Below, one piece after another: positions 23,227 through 32,249 of a stretch of 33,506 nucleotides of DNA. The translations under genes and the position numbers were made by a program. Positions within the stretch are counted from its first letter, which is position 1. Every line of letters starts with the position of its first letter. The notes below the pieces were generated by a model. It ran no database searches. It was not told where the DNA came from and saw nothing but the letters and a program-made list of their open reading frames with translations. This stretch comes from Candidatus Omnitrophota bacterium (GTDB lineage Bacteria; Omnitrophota; Gorgyraeia; B26-G9), in assembly GCA_022013205.1 (NCBI GenBank), contig JAKLQT010000227.1, forward strand, positions 1 to 33,506. The letters run 5' to 3'.

Positions 23227-25945
23227 AATTTGCCGCGCACGGATTGATTTTAGTATGAATATGCTGCGGCCGTTGTTCAGTGTTTGGTTTAAAAGCAAAG
23301 AAGAAAAAGCGGCTTTGATAGAGAAATTTGAAAAAGCCTTTGCTGAGTATATTGGGGTTGATTACGCGATTTCTACCTCAAGTGCTAAATTCGCCCTTTA
23401 CCTGTCGCTTAAAGCATTAGGCGTTGAAAAAGATGATGAAATAATTGTGCCGGCTTTTACAGTTAGAGAGGTTATTGATGTGATTATTGTCCTGGGGTTA
23501 ATCCCTGTTTTTGTGGATATTAATCTTAGAGACGCAAATATGGATCCAGGCCTGATAGATAAGAAGATAAGCAAAAAAACAAGATTTATCTTAATGACCC
23601 ATATATATGGATGTCCCTGCGATGTGGAAGCGGTCCTGAAAATAAGCAAAAAGTATAATCTTACAGTTATTGAAGATGCTGCGCAGGCTTGCGGCGCGGA
23701 ATATAAACTAAAGAAGGCGGGTAGTTTTGGTAAAGTCGCTTATTTTAGCTTTGGAATTTTGAAAAATCTAAATACTCTTGGCGGGGGGATGATTGTTACA
23801 AAGGAAAAGCCTATCGCTAGAGCAATAGAAGAGGAGAGGGAAAAGTTTCCTGATATTTGTTCTTTTGTAATTTTAAAAAGAGCATTTATAGCAATGGCCA
23901 TATCATTTTTTACTTATCCGCTTTTTTTCTCGTGGTTGGTTTATCCGCTATTGTTTTTATATAAGAAAATAAAGAGATCAGGGGCAGTTGAATTTTTTAA
24001 AGTTGACAAGATAAATATTCAAAAATTAAGAAAACATAATCGCAGGTTTTCTGCTGTTCAAGCTGCTATAGGCTTACTGCGGCTGGGTGAGATAGATAAG
24101 ATAAACAATGGAAAAATACATAACGCGCGAATTCTTAATGAAGAGTTGAAGGATTGCGCAAAGGCGCTGCTCTTTGAAGAGAACAGCGCTAAAAAAAATA
24201 TATACCTTAATTATGTTATCAGGGCGAAGGATAGGAAAAAACTAGTTGATGATTTATTCGCTGCTGGTATTGATGTAAGCCCCGGGCAGGTAACTTGCTG
24301 TGCTGATCTGGAGGATTTCAGCCAATTTTACAGCGATTGCCCCATGAGCAGAAAAATGCAGCAGGAAAATGTTTATCTGCCGGTGTATTCACCGCTTGAT
24401 AAAGAACATATGTATCAAATAGCGAATGCGGTAGGGAAAAATGGTGAAAAAAATAAATATGATGTTTTTCATAGGTTAATAATGGAAAAAGGCTTTTATG
24501 TGCCAATTTTCTTGTCGCTTCTGGCTTTTTTTATCCGTTTCGGTTTTTTGGCTTTTAGTGATAATTTTAAGGGGCCGCAACCGATGCTCAATATCATTAC
24601 ATCCCTGCATATTTTTAATTTTCCATCAATCATGGAAAATATTTTTTATCAGCAATTGCCTGTATTCTTATATTCATTATTTTGCGTTATTAAGATAGCG
24701 GGTGAGCAGATAATCTCCGGACGTTTGCTCTGTGTATTTTGGGGAAGCATGTCAGTGATTCCTTTTTACTATTTGAGCAATAGATTATTCACTAAAAGAA
24801 TAGCGCTGCTCGCGTCAATACTATTTTGCTTTTATCCAGAGCATATTGTTAATAGTGTAATTACTATGCCTGATGCCGCGGGATTGTTTTTCCTGCTATG
24901 CTCCTTATATTATCTAGAAGATGAAAAGAATGTTTTAAGCGCTATTTCTCTTGGATTTGGCACTGCCTGCGCGTATATTTGCTGGTTTTTTGTGCCGATT
25001 ATCTTTGTTTATATATTATTAACAGCAAAAGAGAAAATAAAGTTGAAATCGCGAAACGCTTTTTCCTTCCTATTTATAACAGCCCTTTTTCCTTTGCTCT
25101 GGATAATGCTTATAAACAATAAATATGGAATGTTTAATTTGTTTTACAAAAACTTTTTTGAAGCGCGGTCTTTGTGGCAATATTGCTTTGTTTATACGCA
25201 AACTGTTTCAATAGCCGCAAACCGATTGTTTGCGCCTATGCCTTTATTGTTTTTACTTGGCCTGGCGGGTTTGTATCAAAGTGCTAAGGCTAGAAAATAT
25301 TATCGGTTATTTTTTTTGATCGGAGCACTTGTCCTAGCTGTCAGTTCAGGGCTTTTTCGCAAAGAAATCCCTGTCTTAGAAGAGGGGATTTTTATATTAT
25401 CAATATTGCTTCTTCCGTTCGCGGTATTAGGAATTGATTTTATACTAGGGGTTTTAAAACTGAAAAGCACCAGGAACTCAGGTTTAGCAGTGGGATTAAT
25501 CTGTTTGAGTTTGTTGTTTATAAGCGTGAGCAAAAGTCCTTATCCCGCATGCTTTGAAACCCCCGGCATTAAAGCCGGGGACGAAAGCAAAACAGCGGGA
25601 TTGCGCTCAGAAATTCCGGCCTTTAGCCCGGGTGAGCTTCATTTGCCGGCGGGAGTTAAAAATTTATGTTCCTGGCTTAAAGAAAACAAGAAGGGTGAAA
25701 ACGCGAAATTTTATATAAGTAAACGCAATAATCCGTTCTATAGCTCAATTATAATGCTTAGCGGCCTTCCTCAGGGCAATTTTTATTATTATGATAAAGA
25801 AGATGAGTTGGCTAATTTAGAAATAGAACAAAGGCGCAAGACATATTTTATCTATCGCGGTGCTTTAAATGAAAACGTACTTGTTAAATTTAAAATGGTT
25901 AAAAATTTTGATAAGTTCTTGATTCTGATGAGGTTAGATAACTAA
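23216..25945 (+). CDS. DegT/DnrJ/EryC1/StrS aminotransferase fused to GT-C-like membrane domain, with palindromic insertion
   Basis: 909 aa from ATG 23216, preceded by AAAGGA and overlapping the previous gene by 11 bases. The frame is open back to 23096, but that part lies mostly in the palindromic element and is rejected. Residues 1-about 395 are a PLP sugar aminotransferase: STSSAKFALYLSLKALG, EDAAQACGAEY and SFGILKNLNTLGGGM with the PLP-binding Lys, plus a hydrophobic stretch (FFTYPLFFSWLVYPLLF). Residues about 420-909 are GT-C paralogue 3, with SDNFKG and YPEHIVNSVITMPDA. The second palindromic element starts at residue 776, after the last membrane segment. The fusion ties making an amino sugar to its transfer, though the two active sites should lie on opposite membrane faces. 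An internal start at ATG 24483 could also give a separate GT-C protein. Confidence 0.86.
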   Translation: MRSKICRARIDFSMNMLRPLFSVWFKSKEEKAALIEKFEKAFAEYIGVDYAISTSSAKFALYLSLKALGVEKDDEIIVPAFTVREVIDVIIVLGLIPVFVDINLRDANMDPGLIDKKISKKTRFILMTHIYGCPCDVEAVLKISKKYNLTVIEDAAQACGAEYKLKKAGSFGKVAYFSFGILKNLNTLGGGMIVTKEKPIARAIEEEREKFPDICSFVILKRAFIAMAISFFTYPLFFSWLVYPLLFLYKKIKRSGAVEFFKVDKINIQKLRKHNRRFSAVQAAIGLLRLGEIDKINNGKIHNARILNEELKDCAKALLFEENSAKKNIYLNYVIRAKDRKKLVDDLFAAGIDVSPGQVTCCADLEDFSQFYSDCPMSRKMQQENVYLPVYSPLDKEHMYQIANAVGKNGEKNKYDVFHRLIMEKGFYVPIFLSLLAFFIRFGFLAFSDNFKGPQPMLNIITSLHIFNFPSIMENIFYQQLPVFLYSLFCVIKIAGEQIISGRLLCVFWGSMSVIPFYYLSNRLFTKRIALLASILFCFYPEHIVNSVITMPDAAGLFFLLCSLYYLEDEKNVLSAISLGFGTACAYICWFFVPIIFVYILLTAKEKIKLKSRNAFSFLFITALFPLLWIMLINNKYGMFNLFYKNFFEARSLWQYCFVYTQTVSIAANRLFAPMPLLFLLGLAGLYQSAKARKYYRLFFLIGALVLAVSSGLFRKEIPVLEEGIFILSILLLPFAVLGIDFILGVLKLKSTRNSGLAVGLICLSLLFISVSKSPYPACFETPGIKAGDESKTAGLRSEIPAFSPGELHLPAGVKNLCSWLKENKKGENAKFYISKRNNPFYSSIIMLSGLPQGNFYYYDKEDELANLEIEQRRKTYFIYRGALNENVLVKFKMVKNFDKFLILMRLDN
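25541..25649. repeat. In-gene palindromic element, short copy
   Basis: About 109 bases, starting with the same bases as the copy at 23008. It has a perfect hairpin, CCCCGGC-ATTAAA-GCCGGGG (25561-25580), and a weaker CCGG pair (25616-25631). It is read in the same frame as the other copy, as YPACFETPGIKAGDESKTAG. Relative to the long copy it lacks the central two hairpins. Confidence 0.85.
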
Positions 25946-27036
25946 TGAAAGTAATATTTGTAACCCGAGAAAATTCACAGATGCCGGCAGTAAGAGTACG
26001 CTGTTATAATTTCGCGAAGTATTTGGAAAAGGCTGGGATTTGCACTGAGGTTTTTTCTTATGCTGATATGCTTGGAGCTAAAAGCGGCAAAGATGAAAAA
26101 CATATGAGTTGGTTTTGGAAAATTTATTATAATTTGCAGGCATATCGCCGCCTTTCCTGCGAAGATGCGATTTTCATTATACAGCGAGTTAATTATCACT
26201 CTTTTGCCCCGCTTTTTTTGGGAATTTTTAAAAAGCGTAAACTTATCTTAGATCTTGATGATTGGGAGGCGAGAGAAGATATTAGTTATTATTTTAATCG
26301 GATACCGAGCTCGAAAGCAGAAATTATGATGCGTTTTATCGCGAAACGGAGCGTTCTTTGTATAGGCGCGAGTAGATTTCTTATCCGATTCCTTTCTTGT
26401 TATAGCAATAAAGTCCTCTATATTCCAACAACCGTTGATACGGATGTGTTTAAGCCGGATAAAAAGCCAAGGCAAAAAAGCGGATTGATTTTATCCTGGC
26501 TGGGAACAATGTATAGAAATGATAATGTGGAGAACATTAACTTTCTCATTGAATGTTTTAAAGCTCTTGCTGATGATTATCCGCAGTTAAAGCTTGAGAT
26601 AAGAGGGGATGGAACATTTTATGAACAGGTTTATGATTTAGTTGAGAAATGTAATCCTAAGCGGGTTTTGTTAAAGCCGTGGATAAGCCCCCAAAACGTA
26701 GCGCAGTACCTGGAGGAAATTGATATTGGAGTTATGCCTCTTATCCAAAATAGCAAGTTTAATAAATCTAAAAGCCCGACTAGATTGTTTGAATATATGG
26801 CCATGGAAAAGCCTGTTGTAGTCTCTGCTGTGGGGGAGGCAAATGAAATCATAATTGACGGGTTTAATGGATTACTTGCGGATAATAAAGCTGATTTTAT
26901 TAATAAACTTAGAACTTTAATTGAAGATAGGGATTTAAGAGAAAATCTCGGCAAAAATGCCCGGGAAACGATTATTAGTAAATATAGAATTGAAAAGCTA
27001 ACGCAATCACTGGTCAAAGCAATAAAATCATTATGA
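25945..27036 (+). CDS. GT4-family glycosyltransferase
   Basis: 363 aa. The ATG shares one base with the preceding TAA (TAATG), implying coupling. GT-B fold: N-terminal FVTRENSQMPAVRVRCYNFAKYL, a LDLDDWEARED motif near residue 105, LSWLGTMYRNDN at the start of the second domain, and KSPTRLFEYMAMEKPVVVSAVGEANEII as the donor-sugar site with the GT4 acidic pair. The KNARETI tail is usual for the family. The DDWE motif also occurs in the GT4 at 12098. Cytoplasmic sugar transfer in glycan assembly is likely; substrates unknown. Confidence 0.92.
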   Translation: MKVIFVTRENSQMPAVRVRCYNFAKYLEKAGICTEVFSYADMLGAKSGKDEKHMSWFWKIYYNLQAYRRLSCEDAIFIIQRVNYHSFAPLFLGIFKKRKLILDLDDWEAREDISYYFNRIPSSKAEIMMRFIAKRSVLCIGASRFLIRFLSCYSNKVLYIPTTVDTDVFKPDKKPRQKSGLILSWLGTMYRNDNVENINFLIECFKALADDYPQLKLEIRGDGTFYEQVYDLVEKCNPKRVLLKPWISPQNVAQYLEEIDIGVMPLIQNSKFNKSKSPTRLFEYMAMEKPVVVSAVGEANEIIIDGFNGLLADNKADFINKLRTLIEDRDLRENLGKNARETIISKYRIEKLTQSLVKAIKSL

Positions 27037-28523
27037 AAATTGTTGTCGCGAATTCAATTGGCAGAGATAGAAAAGGTAATTATATTATTCACTCTCCGAG
27101 CAGGTGGTCAGAGGCAGTAAAAAACAAATATCACTGGTTTGCCTATTACCCCTGGGAGCTGGCGTACTTATCCGCTCTTTTAAAACATGAAACAAAACAC
27201 AGGGTGAAATTTGTCGATGGATGCTTAATGCGCCTGGGAGGGAAGGACTACTACAAACATATTATAGCCGAAAGTCCTGATATGCTGGTTATTGAAAGCG
27301 CGACAAGGATGATAGAAGAAAATGTTGAACTGGCGCTTAAGGTAAAAGCCGCGACTGGCGCGAAGATTGTATTTGTAGGGCCTCATGCAAGCGCTTTTCC
27401 CCAGAAGCTTATTGATATGGGAATTGACTATGTGTGTGTGGGTGAATATGAGCTCACTGTTTTGGAAATTGTACAATCGAAAAAAAGGAATGAGATCCTG
27501 GGGCTTTATCCTAATGTCCGCAGGCCGCTTTTGGATATAAAAAAGCTGCCCTGGCCTGAAGATAACGATGTCAGCCGTTTGGAATATGCTTATCCGGGAG
27601 AGCCCAGTTCTGAATTTCGTGAGATCCAGATGTATGCAACACGCGGATGTCCCGGGAGCTGCAATTTCTGTGTAGCCAGGCATGTTTATTATAACAAGGC
27701 TAACTGGCGGCCACGCGAGGTTACTGATGTTATAAACGAAATAAAGCACCTAAGGGATAAATATCCACTGATGCAGGGAGTCTTTTTTGACGAGGAAGTC
27801 CATAACGCCGACAGGCAGTTTGTATTTAAACTTACAGAGGCGATCATTGAAAATGGGTTGAGTGACCTAAGGTTTGAAGCAATGTGTGATGTAAGATTTC
27901 TTGATGCGCAAGTAATGAGAGCCATGAAAAATGCCGGATATTATAAACTCCGTATCGGCATTGAAAGCGCGAGCGAAAAGGTAATGAAGGCCATGGGCAA
28001 AACCATAGATCTTGAGAAAATTGTCAATACGCTTAAAACAGCTAAAAGTATAGGATTAAAAACATACGGAACATTTACTTTCGGCGCCTTGGGCTCTGAT
28101 GTTAAAGAGGATGAGAAAACAATTAAGCTTATGCGAGATTTGATAAAAAATAACTTGCTTGACAATCTGCAGCTTTCTATCTGTACGCCACAGCCGGGAA
28201 CTCCTTTTTATGAGCATGTACGCAGAAATAGTTTGTTGAGAAAAAATATTGAAGCTTGTGATTATGACGGAGGTATTTTTGCTGTAATTGATTACCCAAA
28301 TTATACGCATAGGCAAATTGAGGCAATGAAGAGAAAGGCACTAGTTATTCGGGATCATTATTTTATGAATAAAAGGATAAAAGATAAAGGCGTACGGGAC
28401 TGGATCATCTCTGCTTTTCGCCGTTACGGCTGGTGGGGAGTGAGTACGAAAGCTTTTTTACGGATCATAAATGAATTATGCTTTGTTAAAATAATTAAAC
28501 TTAATAAAAAAAATAGGTTCTAA
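27033..28523 (+). CDS. B12-binding-type radical SAM protein
   Basis: 496 aa; the ATG overlaps the previous TGA (ATGA). A cobalamin-binding-like N-terminal fold (1-about 150, with FVGPHASAFPQ and CVGEYE) precedes a radical SAM core with C206, C210 and C213 (CPGSCNFC). RIGIESASEKVMKAMGK and TFTFGALG follow. It is paralogous to residues 1-505 of the protein at 6181: both have an SRW motif near the N-terminus, a GEYE motif, LPWP, and the TPFPGT/TPQPGT pattern. BchE-like relatives carry out methylations, cyclisations and oxidations. The substrate here is unknown. Confidence 0.92.
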   Translation: MKIVVANSIGRDRKGNYIIHSPSRWSEAVKNKYHWFAYYPWELAYLSALLKHETKHRVKFVDGCLMRLGGKDYYKHIIAESPDMLVIESATRMIEENVELALKVKAATGAKIVFVGPHASAFPQKLIDMGIDYVCVGEYELTVLEIVQSKKRNEILGLYPNVRRPLLDIKKLPWPEDNDVSRLEYAYPGEPSSEFREIQMYATRGCPGSCNFCVARHVYYNKANWRPREVTDVINEIKHLRDKYPLMQGVFFDEEVHNADRQFVFKLTEAIIENGLSDLRFEAMCDVRFLDAQVMRAMKNAGYYKLRIGIESASEKVMKAMGKTIDLEKIVNTLKTAKSIGLKTYGTFTFGALGSDVKEDEKTIKLMRDLIKNNLLDNLQLSICTPQPGTPFYEHVRRNSLLRKNIEACDYDGGIFAVIDYPNYTHRQIEAMKRKALVIRDHYFMNKRIKDKGVRDWIISAFRRYGWWGVSTKAFLRIINELCFVKIIKLNKKNRF

Positions 28524-28542
28524 TCAATTTTATAAAGATATT

Positions 28543-29739
28543 ATGAATATTGAATTGGCCAGAAAATTGGATTATTATTTAGGGATTTTTTTGTGCAGGA
28601 TTTTATCTGTGTTTTGCAGGATAAAAGGATTGAGAGTCCCGGCAGCACGGAAAATCCCGATTCATCCTAAAAAAGTTCTTTTTATTGAATTGTGCGAAAT
28701 GGGTTCGATAATATTAGGTTATCCGGCTTTTATAGAACTAAAAAAATATTATCCAAAAGTGGACATTTATTTTCTTACTTTCCATGAAAATATTGAGGCT
28801 GTTCTTTGTTCCGGTGTGATATCTGAGAGGAATATTATCGGGATAAGAAATAAAAGTATCGTTGTTCTGCTCTTTGATCTATGGCGGAGTATCAGAAAGT
28901 TAAGAAGGATCGGGGTGGATACAGTAATTGATATGAATTTCTTTTTCCGGGTATCTGCGGTTTTAAGTTATTTGAGTAACGCTTCGATTAGGGTTGGTTT
29001 TTATCAAAAATCGCATAAGGGGCTTTACCGGGGAAATATGCAGACGCATAAGGTGTTGTATGATCCAGGTAAACATATTAAAAATAATTATATTTCGCTT
29101 GTAAATGCTTTAAAATCAGACAAAATTAATTTGCATTTTCATAACCATGAGCAATCTGAGATTTCTAATGCAACAAGAATTGACACTGCCGATATTGAGG
29201 CGATGAGGGATAGGCTGCGTATTTTTGCTCCTGGATTAGATTTGAGTTATAAGTTGGTTCTGATCAATTTAGGGGAGGTGGATAGGATTAGACTAAGAAA
29301 ATGGCCGATGAGAAATTATAACAAACTTATAGCAATGCTTCTTGAGCATGAGAAGATTTTTATTGTGATGGTAGGGAAAGGGCATCCGGGCTGTGAACAG
29401 CTAATTAGACATGCGCGCTGTATGGATCTTATCGATAAAACTAATATTAGAGATATGCTTAGTCTTTGTAATCTGGCGCGTGTTTTGGTAAGCCATGATT
29501 GCGGAATGATCCACATAGCTTCGCTCACAGATATTTTTATTTGCGCGCTGTTTGGACCCGAGACGCCGAAATTATACGCTCCGATATCGGAGAATATGAA
29601 AATTTTTTACAAAGAGTTATCGTGCAGTCCTTGTTTATCCGCGTATAACCACAAAACATTTTCATGTGTAAATAATAATTGTTTGAGTGAGATTAAGCCG
29701 GAAGAGGTATATGCTTGTCTTATAGAACAAATTTTTTGA
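28543..29739 (+). CDS. GT9-family (heptosyltransferase-like) glycosyltransferase
   Basis: 398 aa. KKVLFIELCEMGSIILGYPAF is the GT9 N-terminal loop, and LVSHDCGMIHIASL followed by ALFGPETPKLYAP is the donor site. The tail CSPCLSAYNHKTFSC with NNCLSEIKPEEV matches the Cys-bearing C-terminus common in this family. GT9 enzymes act in the cytoplasm on lipid-linked acceptors, classically adding heptose to lipid A-core, so a lipopolysaccharide-like product is possible. No clear ribosome site precedes the ATG, 19 bases after the previous stop. Confidence 0.9.
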   Translation: MNIELARKLDYYLGIFLCRILSVFCRIKGLRVPAARKIPIHPKKVLFIELCEMGSIILGYPAFIELKKYYPKVDIYFLTFHENIEAVLCSGVISERNIIGIRNKSIVVLLFDLWRSIRKLRRIGVDTVIDMNFFFRVSAVLSYLSNASIRVGFYQKSHKGLYRGNMQTHKVLYDPGKHIKNNYISLVNALKSDKINLHFHNHEQSEISNATRIDTADIEAMRDRLRIFAPGLDLSYKLVLINLGEVDRIRLRKWPMRNYNKLIAMLLEHEKIFIVMVGKGHPGCEQLIRHARCMDLIDKTNIRDMLSLCNLARVLVSHDCGMIHIASLTDIFICALFGPETPKLYAPISENMKIFYKELSCSPCLSAYNHKTFSCVNNNCLSEIKPEEVYACLIEQIF

Positions 29740-29801
29740 GAGATATTTGTTTGCCCTGAATATTAATTATAAGAGTTGAAAAATGATGGAAAGGGAAACT
29801 A

Positions 29802-31316
29802 ATGAAACTGGCTTTGATTTTTAATCCTTTTAAATATAAAATGCATGAAGAAAATCTGCGTATTGTTCAAAAGTATTTTGGACTTTTTCCTCCTTTGAGC
29901 CTGGCCTGGGCTGCGGCGATTGCAGAAAAAGCCGGGCATACGGTAAGAATAATTGATGCGCGGACCCTTGGGCTTTCTCCAGAAAGTACAATTAAGCTGC
30001 TGCGGAAATTCAAACCGGACGCGCTGGGATTCATGGTTACTACTTACATGTTTCCCGATACATTGCAATGGATAAAGGCGATAAAAAAACAGATAAACGT
30101 TCCGGTGATTGTCGGCGGTTATAATCTAAGAGTTTATCCTCAAGATTCTATTGCTCATGAAGAAATAGATTTTGGCATTATTGAGCAGGCATATTATACA
30201 TTACCGGCACTTTTAATAGAGCTTGAGAAGGGGACAAAAAGATTTGCCAAAGTTCCGGGGTTGGCATTTAAGGAAAACGGGAGAATAATTATTACAGAGC
30301 ATCCGCAGAAAATTATTTTCGATGAATTTCCCAACCCGGCCAGGCATTTATTACCGAACGAATTATATGCTGAATTTCCTACGGAAAGAAAAAACTTTAC
30401 GGTTATGATTACCTCTTTAGGGTGTCCGTTTGAATGTGTCTTTTGCGAAGCAGGCAGGACAGAATATAACGCAAGGTCACCGCAAACGGTAATTAAAGAA
30501 ATAGAAGAATGTTATCATGATTATTCCGTAAGGGAAATTGACATTTTTGATTATGAATTTACCGGTATAAGAGCAAGGGTTAGTGAGATTTGCCGCTTGT
30601 TAATTGAGAAGAAATTGGATATTGTATGGTCCTGCCGTTCCAGAGTAGATACAGTGGATGAAGAGCTTTTGAAACAGATGTATACTGCCGGATGCCGAAG
30701 AATATATTTTGGTGTTGAATCAGGAGTTCAGGATATATTGGACAGAATGAACAAGAAGCAAAAAATCCGGCAAATAATTGATACAATAAAATGTTGCCGG
30801 AAATTAGGTGTTAAGACCCTGGGGTTTTTTTTAGTTGGTGCCCCAGGGGATACAAAAAAAACAATTAGGAAAACGTTAAATTTCGCAAAAAAACTGGATC
30901 TTGATTATGTGCAGTTCTCTAAGTGCCTGGCAAAACCTAAAACAGAGCTTTGGGAAGAACTTGTGAAAAAAGAGAAGAAGGATTATTGGCAGGACTGGAT
31001 TCTGGGTAAAGTTTCTGATGCCCAGATGTCCAGGCCATGGACTGAGCTTAGTAATGAGCAGATAGATAAACTTACAAAATGGGCTTATATTTCTTACTAC
31101 TTAAGATTCAGATTTATTATAAAGGCTTTATTTAATATAGGATCCTGGTATGAATTCAAAAGGAAATTATGCGCTTTGATAGATATGATCTTTTCGCAAG
31201 AAAGTTTATCAAGAGTAGATGATAAATTTTACGCTTTTAATGAAAACAGCGAAGCGCTTATTTTAAAAGCCAGAAATAACCTGGAAAATTCGATGCGGTG
31301 TGATATGTCTGATTGA
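29802..31316 (+). CDS. B12-binding-type radical SAM protein
   Basis: 504 aa, with AAAGGGAAA before the ATG. The N-terminus (FPPLSLAWAAAIAEKAGHTVRIIDA) and VPVIVGGYNLRVYP show the cobalamin-binding-like fold. The cluster motif is C208, C212 and C215 (CPFECVFC), followed by FGVESGVQDILDRMNKKQ and FFLVGAPGDTKKT. It is of the same broad class as the proteins at 10358 and 27033 but not a close copy of either. It sits between a GT9 and a GT2 gene, so it may act on a growing glycolipid. Reaction unknown. Confidence 0.92.
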   Translation: MKLALIFNPFKYKMHEENLRIVQKYFGLFPPLSLAWAAAIAEKAGHTVRIIDARTLGLSPESTIKLLRKFKPDALGFMVTTYMFPDTLQWIKAIKKQINVPVIVGGYNLRVYPQDSIAHEEIDFGIIEQAYYTLPALLIELEKGTKRFAKVPGLAFKENGRIIITEHPQKIIFDEFPNPARHLLPNELYAEFPTERKNFTVMITSLGCPFECVFCEAGRTEYNARSPQTVIKEIEECYHDYSVREIDIFDYEFTGIRARVSEICRLLIEKKLDIVWSCRSRVDTVDEELLKQMYTAGCRRIYFGVESGVQDILDRMNKKQKIRQIIDTIKCCRKLGVKTLGFFLVGAPGDTKKTIRKTLNFAKKLDLDYVQFSKCLAKPKTELWEELVKKEKKDYWQDWILGKVSDAQMSRPWTELSNEQIDKLTKWAYISYYLRFRFIIKALFNIGSWYEFKRKLCALIDMIFSQESLSRVDDKFYAFNENSEALILKARNNLENSMRCDMSD

Positions 31317-31351
31317 ATATCATAATGCCAAATTAGATAAGACGAACTAAA

Positions 31352-32203
31352 ATGGATAAGATAAGCGTAGTTATAGTTACCTGGAATGCCGAAGCTTTTA
31401 TCCGCAGGTGCCTTGATTGTGTTTTTTCGCAGGGGATCGATGACATGGAAGTTTTTGTTGTTGATAACGGTTCTGTAGATAAAACCGTTAAGATTGTAAA
31501 AGAGTTTGCCCCGCGTATAAACCTTATTGAAAACAGCGAAAATAAGGGGTTTTGTTTTGCTAACAATCAGGCGCTGGCAAAAGCCAGGGGAGATTTCATT
31601 CTCACTTTAAACAGCGACATCGCCCTTGAGAATAATTATGTGTCTGAGCTGCTGGATTTTTTAAAAATAAATCCAAAGGCCGGTATGGTGCAGGGTAAGT
31701 TTCTGCGTATGGACAAAGTTACGATCGACGGGTTAGGATTGCACCTTAGCCCGCTTTTTCGTCTAGGCAATATCGCTGAGGGAAAGGCGGATACACTTAA
31801 ATTTAATAAATCATTTGAAATATTTGGTCCCTGCGCGGCTGCCGCGCTTTATAGAAAAGAGTTGATAACTGATATAACCTTTGAAGATGAAGTTTTTGAT
31901 GAACGGTTTTTCTTTCTTGTAGAGGATTTTGACCTGGCCTGGAGGGCACGCAATGCAGGCTGGATAGCGATGTATGTGCCAAAGGCAGTGTGTTATCATT
32001 ACAGGGGCAGCTCAGGGCATAAATCTTTTTTTAGGCAATATCTCTCTCTTCGAAACCGATACTTTTTATTGATAAAAAATTTAAGCCTCAAGAGCATAGG
32101 ACAACTTGTTCTGGCTGTCTTATTTTATGATATTCCAAGATTGGTTTTTATCTGTTTTACGAACCGTATGGCACTTAAGCTTTTTAGTGAAATTCGTTAT
32201 TAG
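31352..32203 (+). CDS. GT2-family glycosyltransferase (rhamnosyltransferase-like)
   Basis: 283 aa. GT-A motifs: VVIVTWNAEAFIRRCLDCV, FVVDNGSVDKT, ENKGFCFANNQAL, LNSDI as the DxD-type metal site, FGPCAAAALYRKEL, and LVEDFDLAWRARNAGW with the catalytic-type ED. A hydrophobic stretch near the C-terminus may touch the membrane. The pattern is that of wall or O-antigen rhamnosyltransferase-like GT2 enzymes, but donor identity cannot be fixed. The ribosome site before the ATG is weak. Confidence 0.92.
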   Translation: MDKISVVIVTWNAEAFIRRCLDCVFSQGIDDMEVFVVDNGSVDKTVKIVKEFAPRINLIENSENKGFCFANNQALAKARGDFILTLNSDIALENNYVSELLDFLKINPKAGMVQGKFLRMDKVTIDGLGLHLSPLFRLGNIAEGKADTLKFNKSFEIFGPCAAAALYRKELITDITFEDEVFDERFFFLVEDFDLAWRARNAGWIAMYVPKAVCYHYRGSSGHKSFFRQYLSLRNRYFLLIKNLSLKSIGQLVLAVLFYDIPRLVFICFTNRMALKLFSEIRY

Positions 32204-32227
32204 TATCCGCTTCTTATAAAAAAACGC

Positions 32228-32233
32228 TATAAT
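32228..32233 (+). promoter_or_regulatory. Possible -10 element
   Basis: TATAAT lies 16 bases before the ATG of the DUF362 gene, in a 46-base gap. No convincing -35 box is found 16-18 bases upstream, and the leader would be very short. It could equally be chance in AT-rich sequence. Confidence 0.2.
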
Positions 32234-32249
32234 AGAAAAAAGATAGATT

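Noticed and set aside
24498-24698. 66-codon + strand frame inside the fusion gene
   Set aside because: It is an out-of-frame shadow of the membrane domain with no ribosome site.
777-31999. Numerous reverse-strand open frames of 60-174 codons
   Set aside because: All lie opposite well-supported genes, have low-complexity or unlikely protein sequences and no recognisable motifs.
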